Shown here: piece by piece, positions 6,629 through 14,793 of the stretch
How positions within the stretch are numbered: position 1 is the first letter of the stretch
Layout: each line of letters opens with the position of its first letter
IMG/VR virus record: IMGVR_UViG_3300034418_012348
Span: 1-28,257 of that record
Length of the DNA: 28,257 nt
Source of the DNA: a virus
Direction: 5' to 3' (one strand)
The notes under the pieces: model-generated
Seen by the model: the letters and a program-made list of their open reading frames with translations, nothing else
The model's database searches: none
What the model was told of the DNA's origin: nothing
Program-made: the position numbers and the translations under genes

Positions 6629-8827
6629 ATGGACGGTGCAGGCATCATGAACCTGCCTACAGAGGTAGGCGGCTCAAACAATCAGAACGGACTCGATTCT
6701 TTTGCTCCCTTGATCGCAGCGCAACAAACCGCTCGCGACATGGGCTACCCTCGCTTTACCCGCGAGTTGCTTGCAGCCGGCTCCGAAATGGACCCTGCCG
6801 AGGTCCAAGAATTCTTACAAACCATCCGTGATGCAGGCTTGACGCCTGAAGACGTTGCGCTCATGCGCCGTGTGGTTGAAGCTGTATTTAACGACCCAAA
6901 CAACTACCCCGAGGTCCGTCAGCGCCTGCTTTCTGAAGGTGTACCTGAGGACTTACTCCCCGAGACATTCGATCTGGAGTTCTTCACTGCCCTGCGTATG
7001 GCGGTGGAAGAAGCAGAAAACCTCGCTCGTGAACCACGGCCCACGGAGCAGGGGATGCCGATGGAGGGCGCTCCTGTCGAGATGGCCGACGGTGGGATTG
7101 TTGGATTGCCACAGCTCAAGCCTGTTGCCCGTGCCATGGCCTCGATGGGCCGACAGGGCGACACAATGCTTGCTCACATCACGCCGCAAGAGGCGATGAT
7201 GCTCAAGCGCATGGGCGGATCAGGATCGATCAACCCCTACACCGGGCTGCCTGAGTTCTTCTTGGGCAAGATTGTTAAAGGTATTGGAAAAGCCATTAAG
7301 GGTGTTGCCAAAGGAATTAAGAAGTTTGCAAAGAGCACGGTTGGACGTGCTGTTATGGCCATTGCGCTGGGCGCATTTCTTGGACCTGCAGCCGCAGGTT
7401 TTTTGGGGAATGCAGGTTTTGCTTTTGCAACAAGTCAAGTAGGTGGTGCAGTTGTTGCGGGTGCAATTGGCGGGTTTGGATCAAGTATTCTTGCTGGTGA
7501 CGGCTTGAAAAACGCACTTCGCAGTGGCCTGACAGGCGCTGTCTTAGCCGGTGGAATTACTGGAATCACAGGGGGGAGCGCAGCTTTCGCTGCTCGCCCT
7601 GAAATCGCCTCCGCTTATCAGCAACAAGGCTTTTTAGGAACAGTCAGGCAGACAGCAGCAAACTACTTTAGCGCACCTGTTGACACAGCAAAGCAGATGT
7701 ACGGCACGGGGCCAAAAGCTGAGGTTGCAACTCCACAAAACCCTTTGGCAGGCATGGAACAAACAACTGTTCCGGGAACCATTTCACCTGTTGAAGTAAC
7801 CCCTGTTGGCACTTCAAACATTGGTCAAGCCCCGCTTGCGGGTACAGAAGGCTTTACCACGCCAAGCGCTCCTCCGGTGGCAGGAACGCCACCCACCACA
7901 CCCCAAGGGAACGTGTTGTCTGTTGGCCAGGGCGGCGGACTTCAATATGGAGCAGCACCTGGGCCTGGCGGAGAGATGTTCACAGTGGATGCTCAAGGCA
8001 ACCTTCAATATGGTAGGGTGCCCACGCCAAGCGCTCCTCCTGTATCTTCAGCCTATCCATCAGAAGCCCTTCGTGGATCGGCTACTCTTACAAGTCCGAC
8101 CCCAACAGCTCAACCGTTTACTTACTCGGGTGATGAACTTGTCTCTAGCGCATATCAGCAGCCTGCCGCGGCAGCAGGACAGGTGCAAGCGCCACAATAT
8201 ATCCAAGATGCGGTGGCAAGGATGGAGGCCGTTCAATCAGGGAAACTTCCTGCGGCAGTGTCTTCAGGTACGTCTCCTGCAGCTACTGGACCAACAATGT
8301 TTGAACGTGCAACGGCTTTCTACGACGATCCGTCGCTTAAGAGCTTTGGAAACATTTTTTACGATGCCTCTGCGAAGAGCACGCTTGGAAGAATTTCCCC
8401 AGCGCTTTACACTGCAGGACTCGGTTATTTAGCCACTGGAAAGCCGTTTGAGGCTCCTGGCCAGCAACCTGGAGAAAGCCCGGAGGCGTACAAAGCCCGT
8501 ATAGATGCTGAGCTGGCTCAATTTCGCCAAGATCGACCAGAGTTTTATGGTTCGTTTCTTCCAACTCCTCCTCGAACATATAACGCTGCCAAAGGTTCAG
8601 GCCCACAAGGCGTGGAAGATTTCCCACGCAAGAACGGCCATATCTCTGGACCAGGAACGGGAACGTCTGACGACATTCCTGCCATGCTTTCTGATGGGGA
8701 ATTTGTTTTCACGGCTCAGGCCGTTCGTAACATGGGCGGCGGAAGCCGTCGTAAAGGTGCTGCCAAGATGTACAGGCTCATGAAGATGCTTGAAGGCGGT
8801 CCCGTTGGCAAAACTGCAAAGGCATAA
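6629..8827 (+). CDS. Large internal virion / ejection-type protein
   Basis: A 732-residue protein. ATG 6629 is chosen over an in-frame TTG at 6614 because GGAAAGGA (6616-6623) sits five bases before the ATG. Segments: helical N-terminus; MADGGIVGLPQ (152-162) and DTMLAHITPQEA (178-189), motifs common in phage tape-measure or internal proteins; a Lys-rich amphipathic stretch (213-236, repeated KGIGKAIKGVAKGIKKFAK pattern); an Ala/Gly hydrophobic region (241-312) that could enter a membrane; a long Pro/Gln/Ala-rich low-complexity middle; and a conserved end with GPGTGTSDDIPAMLSDGEFVF (674-694) then a basic helix. This fits a protein packed in the head or tail and delivered with DNA. Exact role unproven. 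Confidence 0.72.
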   Translation: MDGAGIMNLPTEVGGSNNQNGLDSFAPLIAAQQTARDMGYPRFTRELLAAGSEMDPAEVQEFLQTIRDAGLTPEDVALMRRVVEAVFNDPNNYPEVRQRLLSEGVPEDLLPETFDLEFFTALRMAVEEAENLAREPRPTEQGMPMEGAPVEMADGGIVGLPQLKPVARAMASMGRQGDTMLAHITPQEAMMLKRMGGSGSINPYTGLPEFFLGKIVKGIGKAIKGVAKGIKKFAKSTVGRAVMAIALGAFLGPAAAGFLGNAGFAFATSQVGGAVVAGAIGGFGSSILAGDGLKNALRSGLTGAVLAGGITGITGGSAAFAARPEIASAYQQQGFLGTVRQTAANYFSAPVDTAKQMYGTGPKAEVATPQNPLAGMEQTTVPGTISPVEVTPVGTSNIGQAPLAGTEGFTTPSAPPVAGTPPTTPQGNVLSVGQGGGLQYGAAPGPGGEMFTVDAQGNLQYGRVPTPSAPPVSSAYPSEALRGSATLTSPTPTAQPFTYSGDELVSSAYQQPAAAAGQVQAPQYIQDAVARMEAVQSGKLPAAVSSGTSPAATGPTMFERATAFYDDPSLKSFGNIFYDASAKSTLGRISPALYTAGLGYLATGKPFEAPGQQPGESPEAYKARIDAELAQFRQDRPEFYGSFLPTPPRTYNAAKGSGPQGVEDFPRKNGHISGPGTGTSDDIPAMLSDGEFVFTAQAVRNMGGGSRRKGAAKMYRLMKMLEGGPVGKTAKA
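7857..7875 (+). repeat. Direct repeat, copy 1, in low-complexity linker
   Basis: Nineteen bases starting CCACGCCAAGCGCTC are identical to 8022-8040, 165 bases (55 codons) away and in frame. Both encode TPSAPPV, and each copy lies near an LQYG segment, indicating a local duplication inside the linker of the large internal protein. Confidence 0.8.
8022..8040 (+). repeat. Direct repeat, copy 2, in low-complexity linker
   Basis: Second copy of the 19-base repeat at 7857-7875, encoding PTPSAPPV. The spacing is a multiple of three, so deletion between the copies would remove 55 residues without breaking the frame. Confidence 0.8.
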
Positions 8828-8830
8828 ACC

Positions 8831-9829
8831 ATGGCTGTCGAAACCTCTACACAAATAGTCCGAGAAGATCCACGCCTTGAGGAGATCAAGCTTCAACTCC
8901 TTGGCGAGGCTGCTAGGCTTGCTTATCGCCCAGAGTTTGGTGAAACACTGCCCACGTACCAGATCGCAGGATTTTCCCCTGCTCAGCAAGCTGCGCTTCA
9001 GGCCGGCATGCAACAAGGCATTGGCAGTTACCTTCCTTACATTGAGGCCGCCAACGTTTCCTTAGGGGGTGGTTACGGTGCAACCGGTCAGGGAATTGGG
9101 GCCCTTGGCACAGCTCAAATCGCGGGTGCTGGTGCAGCAGGTGCTTATGATCCTCGCGCTGCAGCGGCCTTCATGAACCCTTATCAGCAGGCTGTTACTG
9201 AGCAAACGCTTCGTGATATTCGCAGGCAGGCTGACATTGCTGGTCAGGGTCAAGCTGCCCAGGCTGTTCGTACGGGTGCTTTTGGTGGTACTCGTGAAGG
9301 TGTTCAACGTGCGGAGATGGAGCGAAATGTCCAAGACCTTATGGCGCAACAGATTGCTCAGAGTTATGCACAAAATTATGCTCAGGCTCAACAAGCGGCA
9401 ATGACCGCAGACGAAGCAGCACGACAGCGCCAGTTAGGGATTGGTCAGCTCTTCGGTCAGATCGGTCAGACCTATGGTGGCCTTGGAAGCCAGCTCGGCC
9501 AGCTTGGTGTGCAACAGGCTTCTCTCGGACAAACCGCCCAACAAATGCAACAGGGCGATATCAGCTTCTTGTACGGCCTTGGTCAATCGCAACAAGCGCT
9601 TCAACAGCAAGCTTTGGACGCACAACGTGCCTCGGAGATGCAGCGACTTTATGCGCCGTATCAGCAGGCAGCCTTCTTGTCCGACATCTACAAAGGCGCA
9701 CCTTCGACACAGATGGCAACGACATCAGCATCGGTACCTCAGGCAAGTCCTTTCCAACAAATTGCAGGTGTGGGTCTTGGCGTTCTTTCAACGGCCGCGG
9801 CAGCAAAAGGACTCGGCGGGATATTTTAA
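8831..9829 (+). CDS. Internal virion protein, Gln/Ala-rich
   Basis: A 332-residue protein starting at ATG 8831, three bases after the previous stop. It is very rich in Gln and Ala and almost wholly helical. The core FMNPYQQAVTEQTLRDIRRQADI (114-136), the segment TGAFGGTREGVQRAEMERNVQDL (147-169) and the Gln-rich helix to about 290 match a family of putative internal or ejection proteins seen in many podovirus-like metagenomic phages. A short Gly/Ala hydrophobic tail (GVGLGVLSTAAAAKGLGGIF) ends it, which could insert in a membrane. By order in the cluster it may correspond to a T7 gp14-like small ejection protein, but no homology to T7 is visible. Confidence 0.68.
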   Translation: MAVETSTQIVREDPRLEEIKLQLLGEAARLAYRPEFGETLPTYQIAGFSPAQQAALQAGMQQGIGSYLPYIEAANVSLGGGYGATGQGIGALGTAQIAGAGAAGAYDPRAAAAFMNPYQQAVTEQTLRDIRRQADIAGQGQAAQAVRTGAFGGTREGVQRAEMERNVQDLMAQQIAQSYAQNYAQAQQAAMTADEAARQRQLGIGQLFGQIGQTYGGLGSQLGQLGVQQASLGQTAQQMQQGDISFLYGLGQSQQALQQQALDAQRASEMQRLYAPYQQAAFLSDIYKGAPSTQMATTSASVPQASPFQQIAGVGLGVLSTAAAAKGLGGIF

Positions 9830-9838
9830 GAGGCAGAT

Positions 9839-11635
9839 ATGGCTAAAAAAGACAAAGAAATTGAGTTGGAAGAAATGCCCGTTGATAACGTCGGCATCAT
9901 GCAGGGTTTCCTGGAGATGCTTGGCGAAGACGACGATGATTACAAAGAAGACGATGACGAGATGGAAGCAGGTGCGATCCTTGGACGCACACCTGATTCG
10001 CCTGAAATCTTAATGAACAATCTTCGTGGTGACATGCGTTCATTAGACGCTCGCAGGGATGAGCTTGCTGACCTGGTCGGCTACGCCGCCGCTGCCGAAA
10101 CCCCTGAGCCTGTCCTTGCCATGCTCCAGCCCGTGCTTGCACAACAAGGCATTGCTGCGATGATGCCACCTGCTCCAATGCCACCCGGTGGTATCTCGCC
10201 TGTTGGCGCACCGATGATGCCCAATGTACCAAACCAGCCTTCTCCAATGATGCAGCCCTCTGAGCCGATGCCTGCTGGTGGAATTGGCGACATGGCACCT
10301 CCTGTGCAGATGGCAAAAGGTGGGATTGTTCAACATTTTCAAAAAGGGTCCGATGAGGGCGCCGTGACCCCAGCTGCAGATGCGTCCTCAGGTATACCCG
10401 GAACACCTCAACAGGTTGCTCTTTCTAGGGCACTTGTTTCTTCTCGGCTTGCTCCTCAAACGATAAAACCATTTGACCTTGAAGCAGAAACAGCCAGACA
10501 GCAGCAAATTTATGAAAAAGCCATCGGGGCGAATGACTCAAAAGAGCTTGCTCGTACACAAATGCTTTTAGACCTTGCCGGTCGTGGCTTTGGTTATGCA
10601 GCTAACGTTGATGAGCAGGGAAGACCTTTGCGTGGTAGTGCTCTTTCAAGATTTGCTCAAGCAACACGGACCTTGCCACAGACGGTTGGTCAATTTATTT
10701 CACAACAGGCGAAACAAGACCAATCTATTAGACTTGCAGCATTGCAGGCAGCTCAAAAAGTTCAAGAGCGTGATATTGCAACACAAACAGCAGCTCGTAA
10801 GGAACAGTTTGACGCCGCGATTGAGATACTGAAGCAAGATGCCAAACAAAAAGGAAACAAAATTTTGACGACAGAGGAGGCGATGAGCCAGGGGCTCCCA
10901 ACTTCTACCGTTGTCAATGGTCAACAGTTCCCGTTTGTTTATCAACAGGAAATCGTAAACGGCGTTCCTGGGAAGATAAATGTTATTCTTAAACCGCCTC
11001 AGATCACAAGTATCAGTCTTGGAGATAAAGCAGAAGCTGCATATGGAACAGATGTTGGTAAGTTAGCTGCTGAGCGCGACACTAAGCTATACCAATCTGC
11101 AGAAAACGCCCCACAAAATATTTCCAAGATTAATGACCTTATTAAGCTTGTCAAAGACCCAGATTCCCAGGTTGGCTTCTTGAGTTCCGTTGAAACAGCT
11201 ATTTCAAAAGTCAAAGACAAGCTTCTCAATAAGTATGGTGAGGCAAATAAAGTCACAAACAGTGAGCTCATTGATACGATGCTTGGCAGTGAGGTATTTA
11301 CAATGCTGCCAGCACTTGGCATTGGCGCTCGTGGTATGGATACTCCTGCTGAACGTACGTTCTTGCTTGAAGTCATGACTGGTAAGCGAAGCATGACTCG
11401 TGAGACGTTACTCGAAATGGCTAACTACCGCAGGAAGCGAGAAGTATACAACCTCAACAAGTACAACAACCGAGTGGATACAGGTGATCTTGATGCCTTC
11501 TTCAAATACGGAAAACTTAAGAAAAAGACCTTTGAGATGCCCACACTTGAGTCTATAGAACTTCCTCCAGCACTCAGGGGGCCTGATCCAAGAAACGACG
11601 CTGATGTTGAGGCAGCCTTGAGTGGAGGAAGATAA
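9839..11635 (+). CDS. Internal virion protein with acidic head and MAKGGIV motif
   Basis: A 598-residue protein; ATG 9839 follows AGAGGCAG as a weak ribosome site. The N-terminus is acidic (GEDDDDYKEDDDEMEAG, 29-45), followed by SPEILMNNLRGDMRSLDARRDELADLVG (54-81), a Pro/Met-rich linker (109-157) and MAKGGIVQHFQKG (158-170), which echoes MADGGIV in the protein encoded at 6629. The C-terminal two thirds are helical, with a conserved-looking block LIDTMLGSEVFTMLPALGIGARGMDTPAERTFL. It likely belongs to the set of head-internal or ejection proteins. No enzyme motif is seen. Ends immediately before the next ATG. Confidence 0.66.
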   Translation: MAKKDKEIELEEMPVDNVGIMQGFLEMLGEDDDDYKEDDDEMEAGAILGRTPDSPEILMNNLRGDMRSLDARRDELADLVGYAAAAETPEPVLAMLQPVLAQQGIAAMMPPAPMPPGGISPVGAPMMPNVPNQPSPMMQPSEPMPAGGIGDMAPPVQMAKGGIVQHFQKGSDEGAVTPAADASSGIPGTPQQVALSRALVSSRLAPQTIKPFDLEAETARQQQIYEKAIGANDSKELARTQMLLDLAGRGFGYAANVDEQGRPLRGSALSRFAQATRTLPQTVGQFISQQAKQDQSIRLAALQAAQKVQERDIATQTAARKEQFDAAIEILKQDAKQKGNKILTTEEAMSQGLPTSTVVNGQQFPFVYQQEIVNGVPGKINVILKPPQITSISLGDKAEAAYGTDVGKLAAERDTKLYQSAENAPQNISKINDLIKLVKDPDSQVGFLSSVETAISKVKDKLLNKYGEANKVTNSELIDTMLGSEVFTMLPALGIGARGMDTPAERTFLLEVMTGKRSMTRETLLEMANYRRKREVYNLNKYNNRVDTGDLDAFFKYGKLKKKTFEMPTLESIELPPALRGPDPRNDADVEAALSGGR

Positions 11636-14131
11636 ATGGCACGCACGGCTGCAGACTATAAGGACTGGCTTGACAAAAACCAGAATCAAAAAGGCAGTGA
11701 GCTTTTTAATAAGATAGAAAGAGCTTATACGCTCCAGTCACGAGAAGAGCAGGTAGCCCCTGATCTAGGCTTTTTTGGCAATATCCGTGAAGCTATTACA
11801 GGTGAGCAGCGCGCCACACTCGAGACAGAAACGCTACCGGAGTGGACGGGAATGCCTGAACTTAATCAGCTTTCCATGGCAAGTGCAAAGACAGGCCTTG
11901 GCACGTTACTGTCAAATCCTAAAGAAACTGTTCAAATTATTCAGGCAAACTTCCCTGGCGTTAAAGCACGCACGGACGAAAAGGGTAACTTCATATTAAA
12001 GTCGTCGATTGATGACAAGGAATACGCTATCCCGCCGGGTTTTAGCCTTGGCGATATTGGACGAGCTGCAGGGGCATTGGCTGCGTTTACCCCGGCTGGC
12101 CGGGCAGCAACCATCCCAGGCATGATCGGCGCTGCAGGGGCCACGCAACTTGGTATTGAGGCCACACAGCGACTTACCGGTGGCGACATAGATCCTGCGG
12201 AAGTTGCACTTGCTGCGGGTACAGCACCTGTTCTTCCTGTTGCTTCTGCGGCAGCTAAAGCAGTTGCACCAAAGGCAAAGGACCTTCTGAATAAACTCTT
12301 AGGTAAGCCGACTACCGCGAGCGGTAATCCGCCAATGAAAGAAGGTCTTTCTGCGGAAGAGCTCGCTGCAGCAGCTAGAAAAGCTTCTGCTGGAGGAGTA
12401 AGTACTGAAAGAAATATTAGAGTATTGACTGAAGAAGCTGCACCTGACGCAGCAACTTTGGCTGCGGCAGATCGCTTGGGCATATCACAACACTTGCAGC
12501 CTGATCATCTTACGACTAGTCAAGCATATCGAGAGCTTGCACAGGCCATTAAATCCGTTCCAGGATCGCAAGCTCGAGCCCTTGAAATACAAGGCTTGAA
12601 CGAGGTTGGTCAACGTGCTGCAACCATGGTGGATGAGCTCGGCGGAAGCTTTGATCTGTCTGCTTTGAATTCAGCAGCAAAGAACAGGCTCGAGGCGATC
12701 ACAACAAAACTCGAATCGCTTTCTAATAAGTTTTATGGAAAGGTCCGTGAACAGATGCCGGCCGGCGTAACAACGATGCCTGACCGTGTTCTTTCGTTCT
12801 TGGAAGCAAGGGCTGTTGAGCTGGGCGGGGAGAAGTTCTTGTCGCCCATGGAAAAAACAATCCTAAAACGGCTTCGCCCAACCACTCAAAAAGTGACCGT
12901 TAACGGCAAAACTTTTGATGAGGACATTTTCCCCACCTATGCTCTTCTGGACGATACCCGTAAGCTTGTTGGCAACGCAGCTCGACAGCAGGGCCTTTTT
13001 AAGGATGCTGACACGGGCTTAGCAAAGCTTTTGTATGGCCTTATTGAAGAGGATCAGCTAACAGTGGCCGCGGCCAATGGCGTTGATGGCGTATTAAAAG
13101 CAGCACAAAAAGCCGTGAAGCTTCGCAAAGGTTTGGAAGACGACATGATGTCGCTTTTTGGCAAGCAGCTTGACTCGAGTTTTGTCGGTCCTTTGACCAC
13201 TGGCGTTAAAGCTTTGCAGACTGGCGACGTTTCAAAGATGAAAAAGCTTTTGGATGCGTTGCCAAAGAGCATGCGTCCCAAAGCCATGGCCTCCGGGCTT
13301 ACAGTTGCTTTTGGTCGAGCAAATCAAAACGGTTTGTTAAATTTCAAGACTTATTCGGATTGGTATGAGGGCGTTCTTCGTAACAAGGAAGCTTATAACC
13401 TTGTAATGGGGAATCTTCCCGAAGCAGCTCGACAACAGCTTGGCGACTTGTACAAGGTTTCAAAGGGAATTATGAGCGCACAACGCGAGCAAATTGCCAC
13501 AGGCCGTCTCTTGGCTGTTAAGGATCTAATTAATGGTTCAGATAGCCTTATTGGCAATATCTTCCGAGTAGCCAAGCGCTCCATGGTCGGCATCCCTGTT
13601 GAAGCAGCGACAACCAACATGGGAATGCCTGGCGTGGGCCTTGCCTCCGGTATTACATCGGCGTTAACCAACCGGGCAAAGCCTGACGTGTTGAAGGCTG
13701 CCGATAACCTACTCACTTCGTCCACCTTCATGCAATTTCTGCAAAAGGTCGGTACAGCGGAGCAAGTTGACGCCGCACGTAGGTTGGCTAACTCTACCGT
13801 TTTCCGTCGATTTGCCAAGGAGCTAAAAGGTCCAAGGGACCCTGGGTTTTGGGAACAGTGGATACTCAATAGTGCTCAAACTGGTCGACAGTTCGGCGAA
13901 GCCGTAACCCCGGATGTTGAAGAAAGGCAGTTACCAGGTCCACAGTCTCGAGCACTCCCACCAGCACCACCCACGCGAGGTGTCCCAGGGCTCACGGACC
14001 AAGCACCAATGGCAGCGGGGCCTCAGGCTCCCGCAGGTGATCCTGGCCAGAGCAGGCAGATGTTGGCGTCGCTATTTCCGTTTGATCCAACTCTGCAAAT
14101 GGGTGGTCAGACGCCTCCGCCAGCAGCGTAG
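11636..14131 (+). CDS. Largest internal virion / ejection-type protein
   Basis: An 831-residue protein with ATG 11636 directly after the previous TAA. The N-terminus (to about 130) is soluble; 135-210 is Ala/Gly-rich and hydrophobic (GRAAGALAAFTPAGRAATIPGMIGAAGATQLGIEATQRL and AEVALAAGTAPVLPVASAAAKAV), a region that could form membrane-active helices; the remainder is long and helical with a Pro/Gln-rich tail ending PPPAA. Being last and largest in the structural run, it has the place of T7 gp16 or P22 gp16, but I see no transglycosylase catalytic motif. Its last 25 bases overlap the 3' end of the opposite-strand nuclease gene. Confidence 0.66.
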   Translation: MARTAADYKDWLDKNQNQKGSELFNKIERAYTLQSREEQVAPDLGFFGNIREAITGEQRATLETETLPEWTGMPELNQLSMASAKTGLGTLLSNPKETVQIIQANFPGVKARTDEKGNFILKSSIDDKEYAIPPGFSLGDIGRAAGALAAFTPAGRAATIPGMIGAAGATQLGIEATQRLTGGDIDPAEVALAAGTAPVLPVASAAAKAVAPKAKDLLNKLLGKPTTASGNPPMKEGLSAEELAAAARKASAGGVSTERNIRVLTEEAAPDAATLAAADRLGISQHLQPDHLTTSQAYRELAQAIKSVPGSQARALEIQGLNEVGQRAATMVDELGGSFDLSALNSAAKNRLEAITTKLESLSNKFYGKVREQMPAGVTTMPDRVLSFLEARAVELGGEKFLSPMEKTILKRLRPTTQKVTVNGKTFDEDIFPTYALLDDTRKLVGNAARQQGLFKDADTGLAKLLYGLIEEDQLTVAAANGVDGVLKAAQKAVKLRKGLEDDMMSLFGKQLDSSFVGPLTTGVKALQTGDVSKMKKLLDALPKSMRPKAMASGLTVAFGRANQNGLLNFKTYSDWYEGVLRNKEAYNLVMGNLPEAARQQLGDLYKVSKGIMSAQREQIATGRLLAVKDLINGSDSLIGNIFRVAKRSMVGIPVEAATTNMGMPGVGLASGITSALTNRAKPDVLKAADNLLTSSTFMQFLQKVGTAEQVDAARRLANSTVFRRFAKELKGPRDPGFWEQWILNSAQTGRQFGEAVTPDVEERQLPGPQSRALPPAPPTRGVPGLTDQAPMAAGPQAPAGDPGQSRQMLASLFPFDPTLQMGGQTPPPAA

Positions 14132-14793
14132 TACTGCTCGACCCGCTGCATCCATTCTTCTTTATAGCGCTTGAATTCACTACCGGTAGTGGTGAATTCC
14201 TGCGTGCTTCCGTCCTGAACAGCTACTAAAACCGCCCCAAAATCGATTGACGTTCCATGCACGATGTCATGGGCCATGGCATACGCTGCAAGCTGGTGGA
14301 AGTAGTCCTGGATCCATTTGACCTGCTTTGGTTTGACTGATTGCTTAAAGTCAACAATCGCCGGTTGACCACGGTAAACCCCAACAAAATCGGTCGTGCC
14401 TGCGTACTTGCCTGGGTAATAAAGCGTGACTTCTGATCCCCAAACCTCGTTAACCTCACATAAATAAGTGTTTACGAGCCTGTAACCCATCTCATAACCC
14501 TTCGTCTGGAGCCAAGTTGTGGGTCTGGGAAGATCCCTGGCCGCGAATAACCGCTCAATGACGTTGTGCATGTGCGTACCCACCGTGGCCGCTTCGTTTT
14601 TAATGCGCTCCGCGTTTTCTTTTCCAACCCTCTCGGCCCACGCATCAAGAGCAGCCTTGTCCTTTGTGGCGGACAGAATATGCGTCACGCTGGGCAGTTT
14701 TTGATTTCCGTAACGCCTACCTATCTCAGGGTCGTCCACCCGCTCGAGGGTTTCGTAAACAAACTTCTTCCTGGTTGGGATCAGATCAATCAT
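14107..14793 (-). CDS. PD-(D/E)XK superfamily nuclease (RecB/Cas4-like)
   Basis: A 228-residue protein on the minus strand. Motifs of the RecB/Cas4-type PD-(D/E)XK fold are visible: LPSVTHIL (33-40), GTHMHNVIE (72-80), E121 in SEVTLYY, D135 in AGTTDFVG, the D148-x-K150 pair in AIVDFKQS, and Q167-x3-Y171 in FHQLAAYA. It is expected to cut DNA, probably as an exonuclease in recombination, end processing or host DNA degradation. There is no cysteine cluster for an iron-sulfur centre. Its ATG overlaps the end of the helicase gene by eight bases (ATGATTGA), so the two are likely co-translated and may work together on DNA ends. Its stop lies inside the opposing late gene. Confidence 0.85.
   Translation of the reverse strand: MIDLIPTRKKFVYETLERVDDPEIGRRYGNQKLPSVTHILSATKDKAALDAWAERVGKENAERIKNEAATVGTHMHNVIERLFAARDLPRPTTWLQTKGYEMGYRLVNTYLCEVNEVWGSEVTLYYPGKYAGTTDFVGVYRGQPAIVDFKQSVKPKQVKWIQDYFHQLAAYAMAHDIVHGTSIDFGAVLVAVQDGSTQEFTTTGSEFKRYKEEWMQRVEQYYAAGGGV
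14173..14199. other. Hairpin-forming inverted repeat just past the late-gene stop
   Basis: GAATTCAC (14173-14180) and GTGAATTC (14192-14199) are exact reverse complements, and the centre holds the 14-base palindrome CACTACCGGTAGTG (14178-14191). The late transcript, 42 bases after its stop codon, could fold a roughly 10-pair stem with a small bulge. No T tract follows, so a classical intrinsic terminator is unlikely. It lies within the 3' part of the nuclease gene and encodes EFTTTGSEF there. Confidence 0.55.

Noticed and set aside
7806-8432. Plus-strand 208-codon alternative frame in the large internal protein
   Set aside because: It overlaps the low-complexity linker of the real gene in another frame; the sequence is a Gln/Arg/Leu-rich shadow.
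9441-10013. Plus-strand 190-codon open frame crossing two virion genes
   Set aside because: It runs across the stop and start of the genes at 8831 and 9839 in another frame, with shadow-like composition.
11941-12483. Long minus-strand open frame (180 codons) inside the largest virion gene
   Set aside because: It is opposite a well-supported gene, has Ala/Ser/Pro-rich content typical of a frame shadow, no ribosome site and no recognisable motif.
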